DNA from: Grammothele lineata
Lineage: Eukaryota > Basidiomycota > Agaricomycetes > Polyporales > Polyporaceae
Assembly (NCBI GenBank): GCA_002150815.3
Contig: NDFF03000370.1
Coordinates: forward strand, 248,001-312,000
Length of the DNA: 64,000 nt
Reading direction: 5' to 3'
The notes below the pieces were generated by a model. That model made no database searches. It was not told the DNA's origin and was given only the letters and a program-made list of their open reading frames with translations. Numbering within the stretch: the first letter of the stretch is position 1; each line of letters begins with the position of its first letter. Of this stretch, positions 46,037 to 55,458 are shown piece by piece. A program made the translations under genes and the position numbers.

Positions 46037-46116
46037 CACGTGACTTTCGTTGGCAGGCGCTTAAACTGGGGGCCTTTCCCAACGCGTCGTTGCACGTGAC
46101 TTACGTTGGCAGGCGT
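46037..46116. promoter_or_regulatory. duplicated CACGTGAC promoter element of cutC
   Basis: Two direct copies of CACGTGACTT-W-CGTTGGCAGGCG, at 46037 and 46093, 56 bases apart, differ at one base. The core CACGTGAC is an E-box like those bound by Cbf1-type bHLH factors. They lie 70-150 bases upstream of the cutC ATG, so they may control it. Binding is inferred. Confidence 0.55.
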
Positions 46117-47847
46117 TTCAAGAAAACGGTCTGGCTTGCTCGAGCTCCTGGACAGCGTCCGCCACCTTCCAGTCTCCTGACAAGGGAAGGTGACAGAACA
46201 TCCCAGGCACGAGCACGACGGTGTCTGACTTGTGTCCTTTGTGGCATCTGCAATTTCCATCCTTTGGCGTGCGCTTGAGGGATCGCACGACTCCACATAC
46301 AGTCATCAACCGGTCCTTGAAACGCCACTAGTCCTTGAAACACTTTCGCGCTGTACGTCGAGTTCCTCACCGATTTCCTTCATTCTGGGCGCGTTTTAAA
46401 CGTACAGTTTAGCCTCTTCCATCCTGTCACCATAGCTTTGACTTCATTCCTATTGTCGAGCAGAAAAAGTCGTAGAATAGCTCAAAAATGTTGTTTCACA
46501 GCCTGTTTCAAATTTTGTATCTTGTATGACACTTACATTTCTTCAATGATACACCAAGTGAAGTACTGAGCATAATCCGTTGGGTCACACAGTACATTTG
46601 CAGCAAATATCGTGGAAAACGAGCACCGAATGGGTGCGCTACAAGAGAAAGAAGTCAGGATCACCGATGCGGAGCTCAAGAGGCGCCTTAGATGCCTTAG
46701 ACGCCCTTCCCGCCGCTCCTGCGCGCGGGGAGCAGCGCGGGCGGGCTCCAGGGATACCTTGCCCCGCACACCGACGGTGAATGTATGAACATACTTGCCG
46801 CGACTATGAGAAGTTTTACTTCCAGTAAATCAGCAAGGATCAGTTATATCACACTTTTATCATAGCACAGCCAGATGTTGCGTACTCTCGGAACTCAATG
46901 CAGGCAGATTTTAGCTCACACACCAATAGAAATGAGCTGTAATTTCATACCTACATAGTAGGATTCACGGACCATGGGTTCCCACTCAGCCATACAAACG
47001 AAGGGAGCACGGAAAGCGACTCTGGCAACGAACGCTGATTGTGATTAGATAAGCGCCGACGTGTTTCATGGATTCGTTTTGGGTCCCACGGCGCTCAGAC
47101 GAATGTTTTGTGAATATATTGTACAGTTCTCGCACTCCTCCCACAAAATTCAACACACGTTCTCTCAAGATACTCACGGAACAAAGTGCAAAGTTTCGAA
47201 GAGATACCAAACATACTGCGTAAACAAATCTCAAAGCAAAATTTCAGCGTTTCAACGAGCGGTTGATGACTGTACTACGGCAGCTGCCAGAGGATGACTG
47301 CCAGATACTGGCAACTCAAAATGTGCTCATGTAATCTACTTGCACAATCCCGATTCCTAACGCTAGCCGCAATGCCGCATTGAGACCGTATCCGTGGCAG
47401 GAAAGAATCGGAACCCAGGGCGCCTCGGCGCCGCTCAAAAGACAAGTTAATTAGGGCCTGCGGTCTGTTCACTGAGTCGTCATCGGACGTCAAGGCGCGA
47501 AGCAAAGCGTTCATCAGTCCGGGTCCAGCGGAGCACGCTCGCTCGGGGCGCCGGACCGTGGGTGAGCGATCGAGAGCTCGCGGCCACGTGATCGCGACGA
47601 GATCCATCGCGGGCGCGACGCCGTCGAATCCGGGATCACTAACCCTTAACGTGGAGACCACGGCATAGAACATCAGAATTATTTGAAGATCGCTTTCCCC
47701 ACTCTCCCGGATCCATGCCCGTCTTATAAGAACGGACACCTAGGTTCTCCGCGTCGCCCCCTCCTCTCCATTTCCGCCCGTCTTGTCTGGTCTTCAACCA
47801 AGTTCTCACTCTCACGCGTGCCTTCCGCCTTGACGACGCGAGGCAAC
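46117..47847. other. A/T-richer intergenic region, no gene recognised
   Basis: About 1.7 kb between cutC and the desaturase. GTCCTTGAAAC occurs twice 18 bases apart (46313 and 46331). ORFs are short and without motifs. The last 200 bases should hold the desaturase promoter. Confidence 0.45.
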
Positions 47848-49855
47848 ATGAGCTCGATGGAAACGAGCACGGAGGCCGCGGTGAACACGAAGGCGAGCGC
47901 GACACCTCCGACCCGCATATGGTGGTCCAACGGCACGTTCTTCGTCCTCGTGCACATTGCGGCGGCAGTGGGTGTATGGTACCTCCCGCCAACGCGGGCG
48001 GTGAGCCAAACACTCTGGCTCTCGGTGCTAATGTGGCAGGCCGCGTCGATGGGGTGCGTCTCGTCTCCAAGTGCTCTCCGCCCTTCTCTCACGCTGTGCT
48101 CTTCAACGCAGCATCACCGTCGGTTACCATCGACTGTATTCGCATCGTGCCTTCCAAGCGGCCCTTCCTGTGCGAGTGTTCGTGGCGCTCTTGGGTGCGA
48201 GCGCGTTCCAGGGATCTATCAAGGTGCGCATATAGCAACCTCTGCTGCTTAGAGGTGATGTGAACCCTCGGTTCCCGCACAGTGGTGGTATGCGTCTCTG
48301 TCGTGTTCGAGAAAAAATGCGACGCTGATGTGTACAGGTCCCTGCGCCATAGATTGCACCATGTACGTGAACCGAATTCCGATCGTTCACCTCATCTCCG
48401 CTCATTTCGGATGTTGTCCAGCGCTTTACCGACGACCCTCTTCATGACCCGTACGTATGTGTCATTACACGTATTGCGCTCCGGCTGACAAACTAGTTTC
48501 TAGATATGCCGCAACTCGAGGTCTGCTCTGGAGCCACATGGGCTGGATATTCTTCAAGTCCCATTACGAACGAATGGAGACGATTGACCGTGATGATCTG
48601 GAGAACGACATAGGTCAGCCGTCTTTCCAATACCTTTGGATTCCGTTAGAATCATTGCGCTCTTCCTAGTTGTGGAATTACAGCACAAGTATTATAGTAC
48701 GTGATGATGCATACCGCAACCGCAACCATTTTAGACAGGCTGACACGTTGCACAGTTCCTCTTGCCATAGCCACAGGCTTCTATCTTCCGCCAGCAATCG
48801 GCCTACTCTGGGGAGACCCATTGGGTGCCTTCATATATGCTAGCCTTGTGTCGAGGCTACTTAGTAAGTCGGATATGCTCCATCCCTGACCTTCTCGATT
48901 AATGGTTTGGTTAGTCTGGCATTGCACATTCTTGGTGAACTCGTCAGTTCCTTACTACGGTCGCGTTACGCATATAGTAACGTGATCTCCCATAGCCTTG
49001 CACATTGGGACGGTTTACAACCTTACTCGGATGACAACACGTCGAAATCCAACCTGGTACGCTCGCAATCCTCTCGTGCATGGGAGCGTATGTTTGACAG
49101 TGGTTGTAGGTTCTTGCCCTCCTCACATGTGGAGAAGGCAACCATAACTTCGTATGTGCTCACTCTCGCATTGGGCTGATCGGCGTTTGACTCATAGTCC
49201 ATCTGTTTCTATTGATCAGCATGTAGGTTGGACCGTCCGTACAGATCCTGACTTGTCCGGCTCAGACGTCACCACTCGCAGCACAGTTTTCCGCACGATT
49301 ACCGTTCGGGTCCTTCTCCGTTAGATTGGGACCCGTCCAAATGGGTCATCGCCCTGCTCGACTCGATCGGACTGGCGTCGGGTCTCCGTAGGGCCCACGT
49401 GGACGACGTCTCTGCCGCTCGCGAACATATGTTGAAGAAGGTGATGACCTTGTCCGATAACTCCCATGACGCCACGACGATCGGTGATGAGGGTGCAAAG
49501 TGGACGGGCGAGACCTGGACGAAGGCCCAACTCATGGAGTACGCCAAGACGGAAGGCCGGTGTACTCTCGTCCTCGGCGGCTATGCTGTGGACGTAACGG
49601 ATTACCTAGATGAACACGTACGCCCTTCTGCCAAGCCATATTGACATGCATTTGACATGACTATGATGCTGCCAGCCCGGAGGTTCTGCCCTCCTTCGAC
49701 AATATAGCGTCGGACTTACGGACGCGAATGGCGACAATGACGTTGAAGGGGAACACGCTCTGGATGCTAACAGGGCCTTCTATGGGGGAATCAACAAACA
49801 TTCGCAAGCAGCCAAGAGACGCATGCGCCAATTCCGCGTCGCGAAAATGCAATAG
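47848..49855 (+). CDS. OLE1: acyl-CoA delta-9 desaturase with C-terminal cytochrome b5
   Basis: Exons 47848-48053, 48112-48223, 48283-48287, 48338-48362, 48422-48450, 48504-48613, 48670-48696, 48756-48863, 48915-48942, 48996-49056, 49110-49151, a proposed 49220-49222, 49282-49617 and 49676-49855 give about 423 aa. This ER membrane di-iron enzyme makes oleoyl/palmitoleoyl-CoA. Histidine boxes: HRLYSH (box 1), HRLHH (box 2, in WWSLRHRLHHRFTDDP), and EGNHNFHHSFP (box 3). Exon 48283-48287 (TGGTG) supplies the WW. The proposed 3-base exon CAT supplies the second His of box 3; without it the box reads HNFHS. Four membrane segments are visible, for example FFVLVHIAAAVGVWYL. The C-terminal cytochrome b5 domain contains DEHPGGSALL; its second heme His, expected late in the domain, was not fixed. 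It is the electron donor fused to the desaturase as in yeast Ole1. Confidence 0.9.
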
Positions 49856-50122
49856 ATGGGCCAAGAAGCGTGCTGCAATTACGTCGGGAACGATGGGGAA
49901 TATAGATCAGTACCATAGTCAGCGTCTGCTACGGTACGCCAACAGGGACAGTTTGTACAACGTACAGTTCGGATAGAATGCTCATGTACGAATGTATTAG
50001 AATCAGATTCTTATCTACCTGTTCACATGCAAAACTTACGGGCGCACATTGAAGAAAGCAAAGAGCCTACATGACTTGTTCTAGGACATTGCGGTGATGA
50101 ACCAATCCTCTATCGACACGAA

Positions 50123-50492
50123 CTACCGCGTGTTTGCTCTCAGGCTGTCTCGGACGGAATGCTTGATTGCGCTCTCGTCCAACGTGTAGCCCCATACGTG
50201 CGCTCGGATGCGCTGCCGGAGCTCCGCGAGCACAATGACGTCCTTCATCCCCAGGCGAGTTCCTTCTTCCAGGCTGAGCGCCTCTTCCCTTCTGCAAAGA
50301 TGGAAGGACGCCTCCTCAAGCCACTCAGGGATGTCGTACTGGCGCGCCAACACGATATGGTCAACGGCGGTACCAAGCTGAGAAAGCCGGGCTACAGCGA
50401 GCTCCCGGTAGCCGTCAAAGCAGTACTTCGTCGCTAGGTGAAGGACCGAAGTCCAGTCTTCTAGCGTGCTGAGGTCGCCTCTCACGGCATCT
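50123..50492 (-). CDS. BTB-domain protein, 3' exon (gene split by LINE insertion)
   Basis: Last exon of a minus-strand gene whose upstream exon is at 63912-64000. It reads DAVRGDLSTLEDWTSVLHLA, then TKYCFDGYRELAVARLSQLG, DIPEWLEEASFHLCRREEAL and so on. This is the helical half and C-terminal extension typical of the large Agaricomycete BTB family. Acceptor GCCAG at 50493, phase matching the 63912 exon (AG|A). The frame has no usable ATG upstream, which shows that it is not a complete gene. BTB proteins dimerise or act as Cullin3 adaptors; the partner here is unknown. The intervening intron is now 13.4 kb, so normal expression is doubtful. Confidence 0.8.
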
Positions 50493-50713
50493 CTGGCGGA
50501 AGAACGTCGCGTCAGCAGATCTTTCGCGCACGAAAACGAGTCAGGGCGAACCAGGAGACAGCACACGCGGGAACAATGTAAGCTCGCTACCCGAAGTGCC
50601 TGCGGCCCTCCTGACCGCTTCCCCCTTGTGGATCTACATTAAGAAGGTTGGCCGTTCCGGCGAGCGCCCCACCACAGCGGACGAAGCACATTATCTGCAC
50701 TTCCATCCCTACG

Positions 50714-50729
50714 AACATCTCTGGGAAGA
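50714..50729. repeat. left target-site duplication of the LINE
   Basis: AACATCTCTGGGAAGA, identical to 63700-63715 directly after the poly(A) tail. Length (15-16 bases, the first A shared with the tail) is typical of target-primed reverse transcription. Confidence 0.92.
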
Positions 50730-51485
50730 GCTCCTTCGACCTGAACCGCCACCATCTCACGGCGGCTCAGCCCCGGCCCCGCCCCCTCCCCCCCGAGGTC
50801 GGGCGTAGGCTCAATATTGAGATTGTCTCGAACGGAACAAGCCAGGAGGAGCTCCCAACCTCAACGACAAAACAGATAAGGTACGTTCCGACTTGTCGCG
50901 GGCACCGGCGCAGAAGCTGGCAGCCTTGGTGGACACATGAGCCAAACCGAGCGAAGGTGCCGGTAGATATGCACGACCCCTCTCCCCGCAAGACACATTC
51001 TGCGCCTGAGCACATTTGAGACCTGCACCCAAGCAAAGCCAGAGACACCGAGATGCGCTGGCAGGAGGGCGGCAATAGCCTACCCTCGCGAGACCTGCAA
51101 ACCCTAACCCACCAGAGAACAGCCCGAAGGCGTCAGCAGGGCGCCTGACAGATGGATGGTCTGGCCTCCGGTCCTGCCTTTTCTGGATATGACTGACCAA
51201 ACGCCTGACGCTGTGCACGCTCCCGCGCCGGAGAGCAACTACGCATGCAAACATTGCCGAGCAAGCTGGTGCTGCATTGTGACATGCACCCATACCTGCC
51301 GCAAATACGAAACGCTCTTTTTACACAGTTGACAGGGTTCTGCGAGAGCGAGCCTTCCTTCCAGCCTAAAAGGGGCAAAAGGCTAGACCCCCTGCCCCTA
51401 CACCACGTGCCGCAAGACCACGATAGCTACCAGCAAACCTGCACTGAATGGTAGAAGTCCCACCGTCCCCTCATTAGAGAAACTG
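50730..51485 (+). other. 5' leader of the LINE, no ORF supported
   Basis: GC-rich start of the element, where internal promoter sequence would be expected. The minus-strand ORF at 50811-51293 is without motif. Nothing else recognised. Confidence 0.4.
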
Positions 51486-52352
51486 ATGACGTGGCCACCC
51501 CACAACCTCCCACCCACCGGCCGCCCGAGACCCCTCGCTTGCAGTTCTCTGATACGCGACCCTCTGCCCTTTGTCATTCCCTGTCACCTGCTAGACGATG
51601 CGCAGACGATAAAGCCCAGCCACCCCTGCCCCCAAGACAGAAAGCCAAGCAACATCGCCTGCCGCACACCCATGTCCACAGACAGTCTCTCCACCGTCCA
51701 ACTCGACCCTCCCTCCCTTCCCCTCTTTACTAGCCTCAAAGGCTATGTCGCTTTCAATGTCGAAGGCCACCTCTTCCCCCGCCGCATCGACATCTGCGAT
51801 GTTCTCTACCCCCCAACCACACCCCTGCAGGTCGGGATGAAGGTCAAAGTCCACATCTTGATCGCCCACGCCCGCCATCCCTACGCACCTGGGCTAAGCT
51901 CCCGGTCCCTCCCAGAATGCACCATGCGCCACAAACTCTTCGAGGCCCGTGTGGAGGGGCCGATCATAGGAGTCCGTGCGCATGAGGCGGACACAGTAGA
52001 GCTGGTGGTAAAGGACGACTGGCAGCTCAACGGTATCACCCATGCCTACATAACCGTGAAGTATATCCCAGGCGTCACTGTCAAGCTCAGAGCACGCGAT
52101 CGATTCGCAAGGTGGATCCAAGGGGGTCTGCTGACCCAAGCTCGCAAGATCGATTTCGAGCCGGACTCCCACGAGCTCTGCGACCGAACCACGGCCTCCA
52201 TCGAGGAACGCCGACCGATCTGGACCACCTCCTCCGTTGTGGACCACCGCAGGCCCGCTGCGGACCCCCGGCGCGAGCCCACCACGGAGCGTTGCGGATC
52301 CGGAGGAACCCGAGTCGGAGATGAGGGGAAGGAGAAGGGCGAAGGCATGTGA
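51486..52352 (+). CDS. upstream ORF of the LINE, unknown function
   Basis: An intact 288-codon ORF with ATG; a second good start is at 51672 (MSTDSLSTVQLDPPSLPLF). It lies inside the target-site-bounded LINE, on the same strand, about 3.1 kb before ORF1. The middle reads GYVAFNVEGHLFPRRIDICD and VGMKVKVHILIAHARHPYAP, later DTVELVVKDDWQLNG. These alternating beta-strands look OB-fold-like, but I do not recognise a family. The end is basic. It could be an accessory LINE protein (single-strand nucleic-acid binding would fit) or captured host sequence. Confidence 0.5.
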   Translation: MTWPPHNLPPTGRPRPLACSSLIRDPLPFVIPCHLLDDAQTIKPSHPCPQDRKPSNIACRTPMSTDSLSTVQLDPPSLPLFTSLKGYVAFNVEGHLFPRRIDICDVLYPPTTPLQVGMKVKVHILIAHARHPYAPGLSSRSLPECTMRHKLFEARVEGPIIGVRAHEADTVELVVKDDWQLNGITHAYITVKYIPGVTVKLRARDRFARWIQGGLLTQARKIDFEPDSHELCDRTTASIEERRPIWTTSSVVDHRRPAADPRREPTTERCGSGGTRVGDEGKEKGEGM

Positions 52353-53262
52353 CCCGTCGGACCCTCGCCCGCCGCGCGCGGATGTTTTCTTTGTCAGACC
52401 CGCTTTGTAGTCGCTCCCTGCTCGTACTCAGCCCCTGTGAATCGCGGGGTGGTTATGCCGTGATGCTTGATAAAGATGGGATACCCGACGCCCGCGCAGC
52501 CACGCCCTGCCCCTGGCCGAGGATGAATAGGACTGAGCTGACGCCACCGGTAACCGTAACACGCACATGCGGCTTCCTTGGCGGTGATGCAGTCAAGCAT
52601 GGCACCTGCCCCATGGAGATTCCTTAGACTGCCCAGGTGACAAACCACCGGAACACTGGGGATGCAGAATAGTAAGCAAATCAAAAGTCGAGGAAGCTAC
52701 GAGCGACCATGGGAAGAGCGAGGGACCCGGAGGCCCCTGAACGTAGCTGATGATCCAAACGAAATGGAATAATCGGCCGGAGGCTCCCCGTCGCAGACCA
52801 AGATTGGCTCACCATGTTAAGCATGCCGCCCTCCACCGCTGGAAGAGTCCCTGGACGCGGGCGTAACTGGACCGTTTTGCGAGTGAGATGGCGGTGCTCA
52901 CCACCCCGTGGCCTAGCTGTACGAATAGAGAGAGCGCGCTGACGGGCGGCGAACGGTGCGCGCGCAAAGACCGGATGGGTAGTCGTGAAAAGGCACCGAG
53001 AGCTAACGAGAGCCTTGGGTCCAGGATAGGCGCCCTGCTCGCGCCCAAACACCACCAAAGAATCGCCGCTGAGGCCTTGGCGCGCTAACCTGCCCGCCTC
53101 GTTGTCCTCCCTCCCCTGGACCCTCCCCGCTCCCACTGCACCTCGCCTGCACACCATGACCAGCCCCAAAGACCTCAGCAGACATTGCTCGCCCGCGGGA
53201 GGGTCTGGGGAGCGCTCGGGAGAGATATAAAGAAAGCTCGTAAGTCCACGCTGCCTCCCCAG
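52353..53262 (+). other. LINE segment between upstream ORF and nested element
   Basis: No plus-strand ORF recognised. A TATAAAG at 53226-53232 lies where it could serve ORF1, whose ATG would be about 50 bases downstream were the nested element absent. A 269-codon minus-strand ORF (52681-53490) crosses the nested element border, so it cannot be an ancestral gene. Confidence 0.45.
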
Positions 53263-53297
53263 CATCAGCAAAAACGTAAAATTAACGGGCCACATCG
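53263..53297. repeat. left terminal inverted repeat
   Basis: A 35-base repeat matching the reverse complement of 55408-55442 at 34 positions; the mismatch is C versus T at repeat position 13. Confidence 0.9.
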
Positions 53298-54371
53298 CGC
53301 ACTTTTGGGTGCGTCGTGATAGAGGCGCCCTAACGCGATACATCGCGACGCGTCGCGATAAACACCAATGCATTGGCTGCAATCGCGCTGTATTGCGATT
53401 TGGCAGGCCTATTGTGCTGCATCGCAATAGATCACCATAAGAGCGCATACCTTGGGATACAGCGAGATACGGGCAGATGCATTCGGACACATCAAGAATA
53501 AGGTGAGAGTCTCACATTGTATAGCGACAGGCTCCCATAGAGGCCGAATGCACGACGGCTACGAGCCTGAGACCAACAAGATGTGTGCTCAAAACAGTGA
53601 AATATGGCGGCGATATGCTTGATAAGTTGTGCGCTTCACCGTTGACGGCGTGCTAGTGGCCAGTGGCCGCCGGCGGCGTGCTTAGTAGGAGGATCACTGG
53701 GTCAGTGACAGTTGTACTTGAGCCAAACTTGAGCCAGTCCGTGGACAGGTTCAAGTACTTTTTATCAAAACTGCTCGCCCCTCACCTTGCACAACCCGCA
53801 TAACGGTGCGCTGAAGGGAGCAAACCGTTGGTTCCCGCAGGCAGTCCGATGTTGGAACTTCCGACAAGTCGCGCCGCGTCTGCCCTAAACCCGGGCGCTT
53901 GCGACGGCCCAGTCAGTGCTGGCCGTCGTCGTGCATCTCAATCCCCCACCTACCTTCATTCCTCTCTCGACTACATTCTTGTGTTATCGATCTCATCGTC
54001 TGCGGTACAACTAGTATCGCGTCTCCTCTTCAAATGCAGCGTTCTATCAGCTTCTTCAACATCTTGGTACGCTTCGAGTCCGTTGGTCGAAAATTTTCGC
54101 AATATCCATATCGCACTAGGCTCCCGTGTTGGACCATACAAAGCAAGTGGACGGTGACATAGCATGGTGTAATGCTTCCGCATAGATTCTGTTTAGGCGT
54201 TGCATGTGAGGGTCTCGGTGAGTTTCAGTGAGCTCGTCTCGACAGAATATCCACTGACTGCGGACACTTTGTCCTTGGGCACTTGCACCAAGGCCACTCC
54301 TCCCCGTCGCATTCCTTCCCCTCCGCTCCCTTCAATCACTGCCTGCCCTCACCCTCAACGTCTCTCTTCAG

Positions 54372-54540
54372 TCGCCCGAAGACAGCTGGTATGTCATCCC
54401 CTACGACGTCTCTTGGGGCACCGAGTACCACCGCTGCGGCACTCTCTCCGGCGTGGACAGCGGGTGCATATTCCGCATCTCGCTCAAGGTCCGGCGCATG
54501 CGAAAAATATGCAACAAATATTAGTAACGCAAGGCCAGGG
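54372..54540 (+). pseudogene. possible Zn2Cys6 transcription-factor gene fragment
   Basis: After an acceptor-like CTCTTCAG the plus strand reads SPEDSWYVIPYDVSWG, then TEYHRCGTLSGVDSGCIFRI and LKVRRMRKICNKY. Two stops follow, then RKARV. The end resembles a decayed CNKC-x-RKAKC start of a fungal Zn2Cys6 cluster, with a Cys lost and stops in place of two residues. Inside the TIR element, it could be a captured host fragment. Recognition rests on memory of the pattern, so confidence is low. Confidence 0.3.
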
Positions 54541-55407
54541 TACGTTTCTTGTCTTCCACCACACGCGCATTGGCCGTGTCATACAGGTAGGATGTTGCCT
54601 CGGAACCCACGTACGTCGCGGAGACCGCCGCGCTCCACGAGAACTATGAGCAGGTTCAGGTAGCATACCACTAGCAACAACACCCCTCGACAACGTCCAC
54701 GCATGTGCTCGATAGGCCCCCCGCGCAGCGCACTGTACGTACCGCGCACATCCACCCTGAGCATGTTGCCGGAGAACCACCCCGCGCACGGCACTGCGCT
54801 CTAGCTCAACGCGGCAACGGACCTTGTGACGCCTACTCATGCGGGCGAACCGGCCGGTGGATCGCGACAATGGTCCTCGCGCGCGCCCTTCGCTCTCTAG
54901 CGCCAGTCGTTCCGGCGCAGTGCGCGCTGACCGACGGTCGAGGGCGAATCAGTACGGAGATGACCAGGTGAGTCCAATGCCCGTTCTAGACATGGATCCC
55001 CTACTGAACAGAGTACCATGCTAGAGATGCGGTCATGTCTGTTCGAAGCTTGAGGGTATGGGCGGTAGCGCAGGGAGGATGATTGAGGTGTGAATCAGTC
55101 ATGTAGTGGGCTAGCCATGTAATTGTAGACTCTAGAATTTATTTTACTTGTCATATCTCGGCGTGTGCGTGCGATCTGACCTCTCCAGATCCAATGCCCT
55201 CGACATGCATCAATCTCTCCCAAAGTACCCAATGCATTGAAGTAATCACAATGAATTGGGGGTTATCGTGATATATCGCGAGTTGCCCACCTGTATTGTG
55301 ATGAATTGGCTGACATCGTGATGTATACCGAGCATCCAATGATCTATTCCGTTGAATTGCGGGACTTTGGGTACATTATATGTATTGTACTGCATCACGA
55401 AGCGGAC

Positions 55408-55442
55408 CGATGTGGCCCGTTAATTTTACATTTTTGCTGATG
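55408..55442. repeat. right terminal inverted repeat
   Basis: Partner of 53263-53297. It ends TTTTTGCTGATG, directly before AGGAGCC of the LINE. Confidence 0.9.
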
Positions 55443-55458
55443 AGGAGCCGCTCTGCCA

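Larger units (their letters stand above)
53263..55442. mobile_element. 2180-bp TIR element nested in the LINE
   Basis: The ends are 35-base inverted repeats, 53263-53297 and 55408-55442, differing at one base. Each starts CATCAGCAAAAA and contains GTAAAATTAACGGGCC. Flanks share only AG (53261-53262 and 55443-55444), so the target duplication would be 2 bases or is not visible. Subterminal DNA at both ends is full of variants of TCGCGATA/ATCGTGAT/TTGCGAT, typical of transposase-binding arrays. No transposase ORF is present, so it is non-autonomous. It sits 16 bases upstream of the LINE ORF1 ATG and cuts off the TATA-like sequence at 53226. The superfamily is not recognised; the interior contains a possible host gene fragment (54372-54540). 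Confidence 0.8.

Noticed and set aside
49110..49300. Desaturase inactivated by loss of a histidine (HNFHS)
   Set aside because: A candidate CAT micro-exon with good splice sites restores HNFHH, and the other boxes and the cytochrome b5 domain are intact.
50123..50566. Complete small BTB-like gene
   Set aside because: No ATG start, and the missing BTB half is found with matching phase at 63912-64000 across the LINE.
52681..53490. 269-codon minus-strand ORF in the LINE
   Set aside because: It crosses the border of the nested TIR element, so it arose only after that insertion; no motif.
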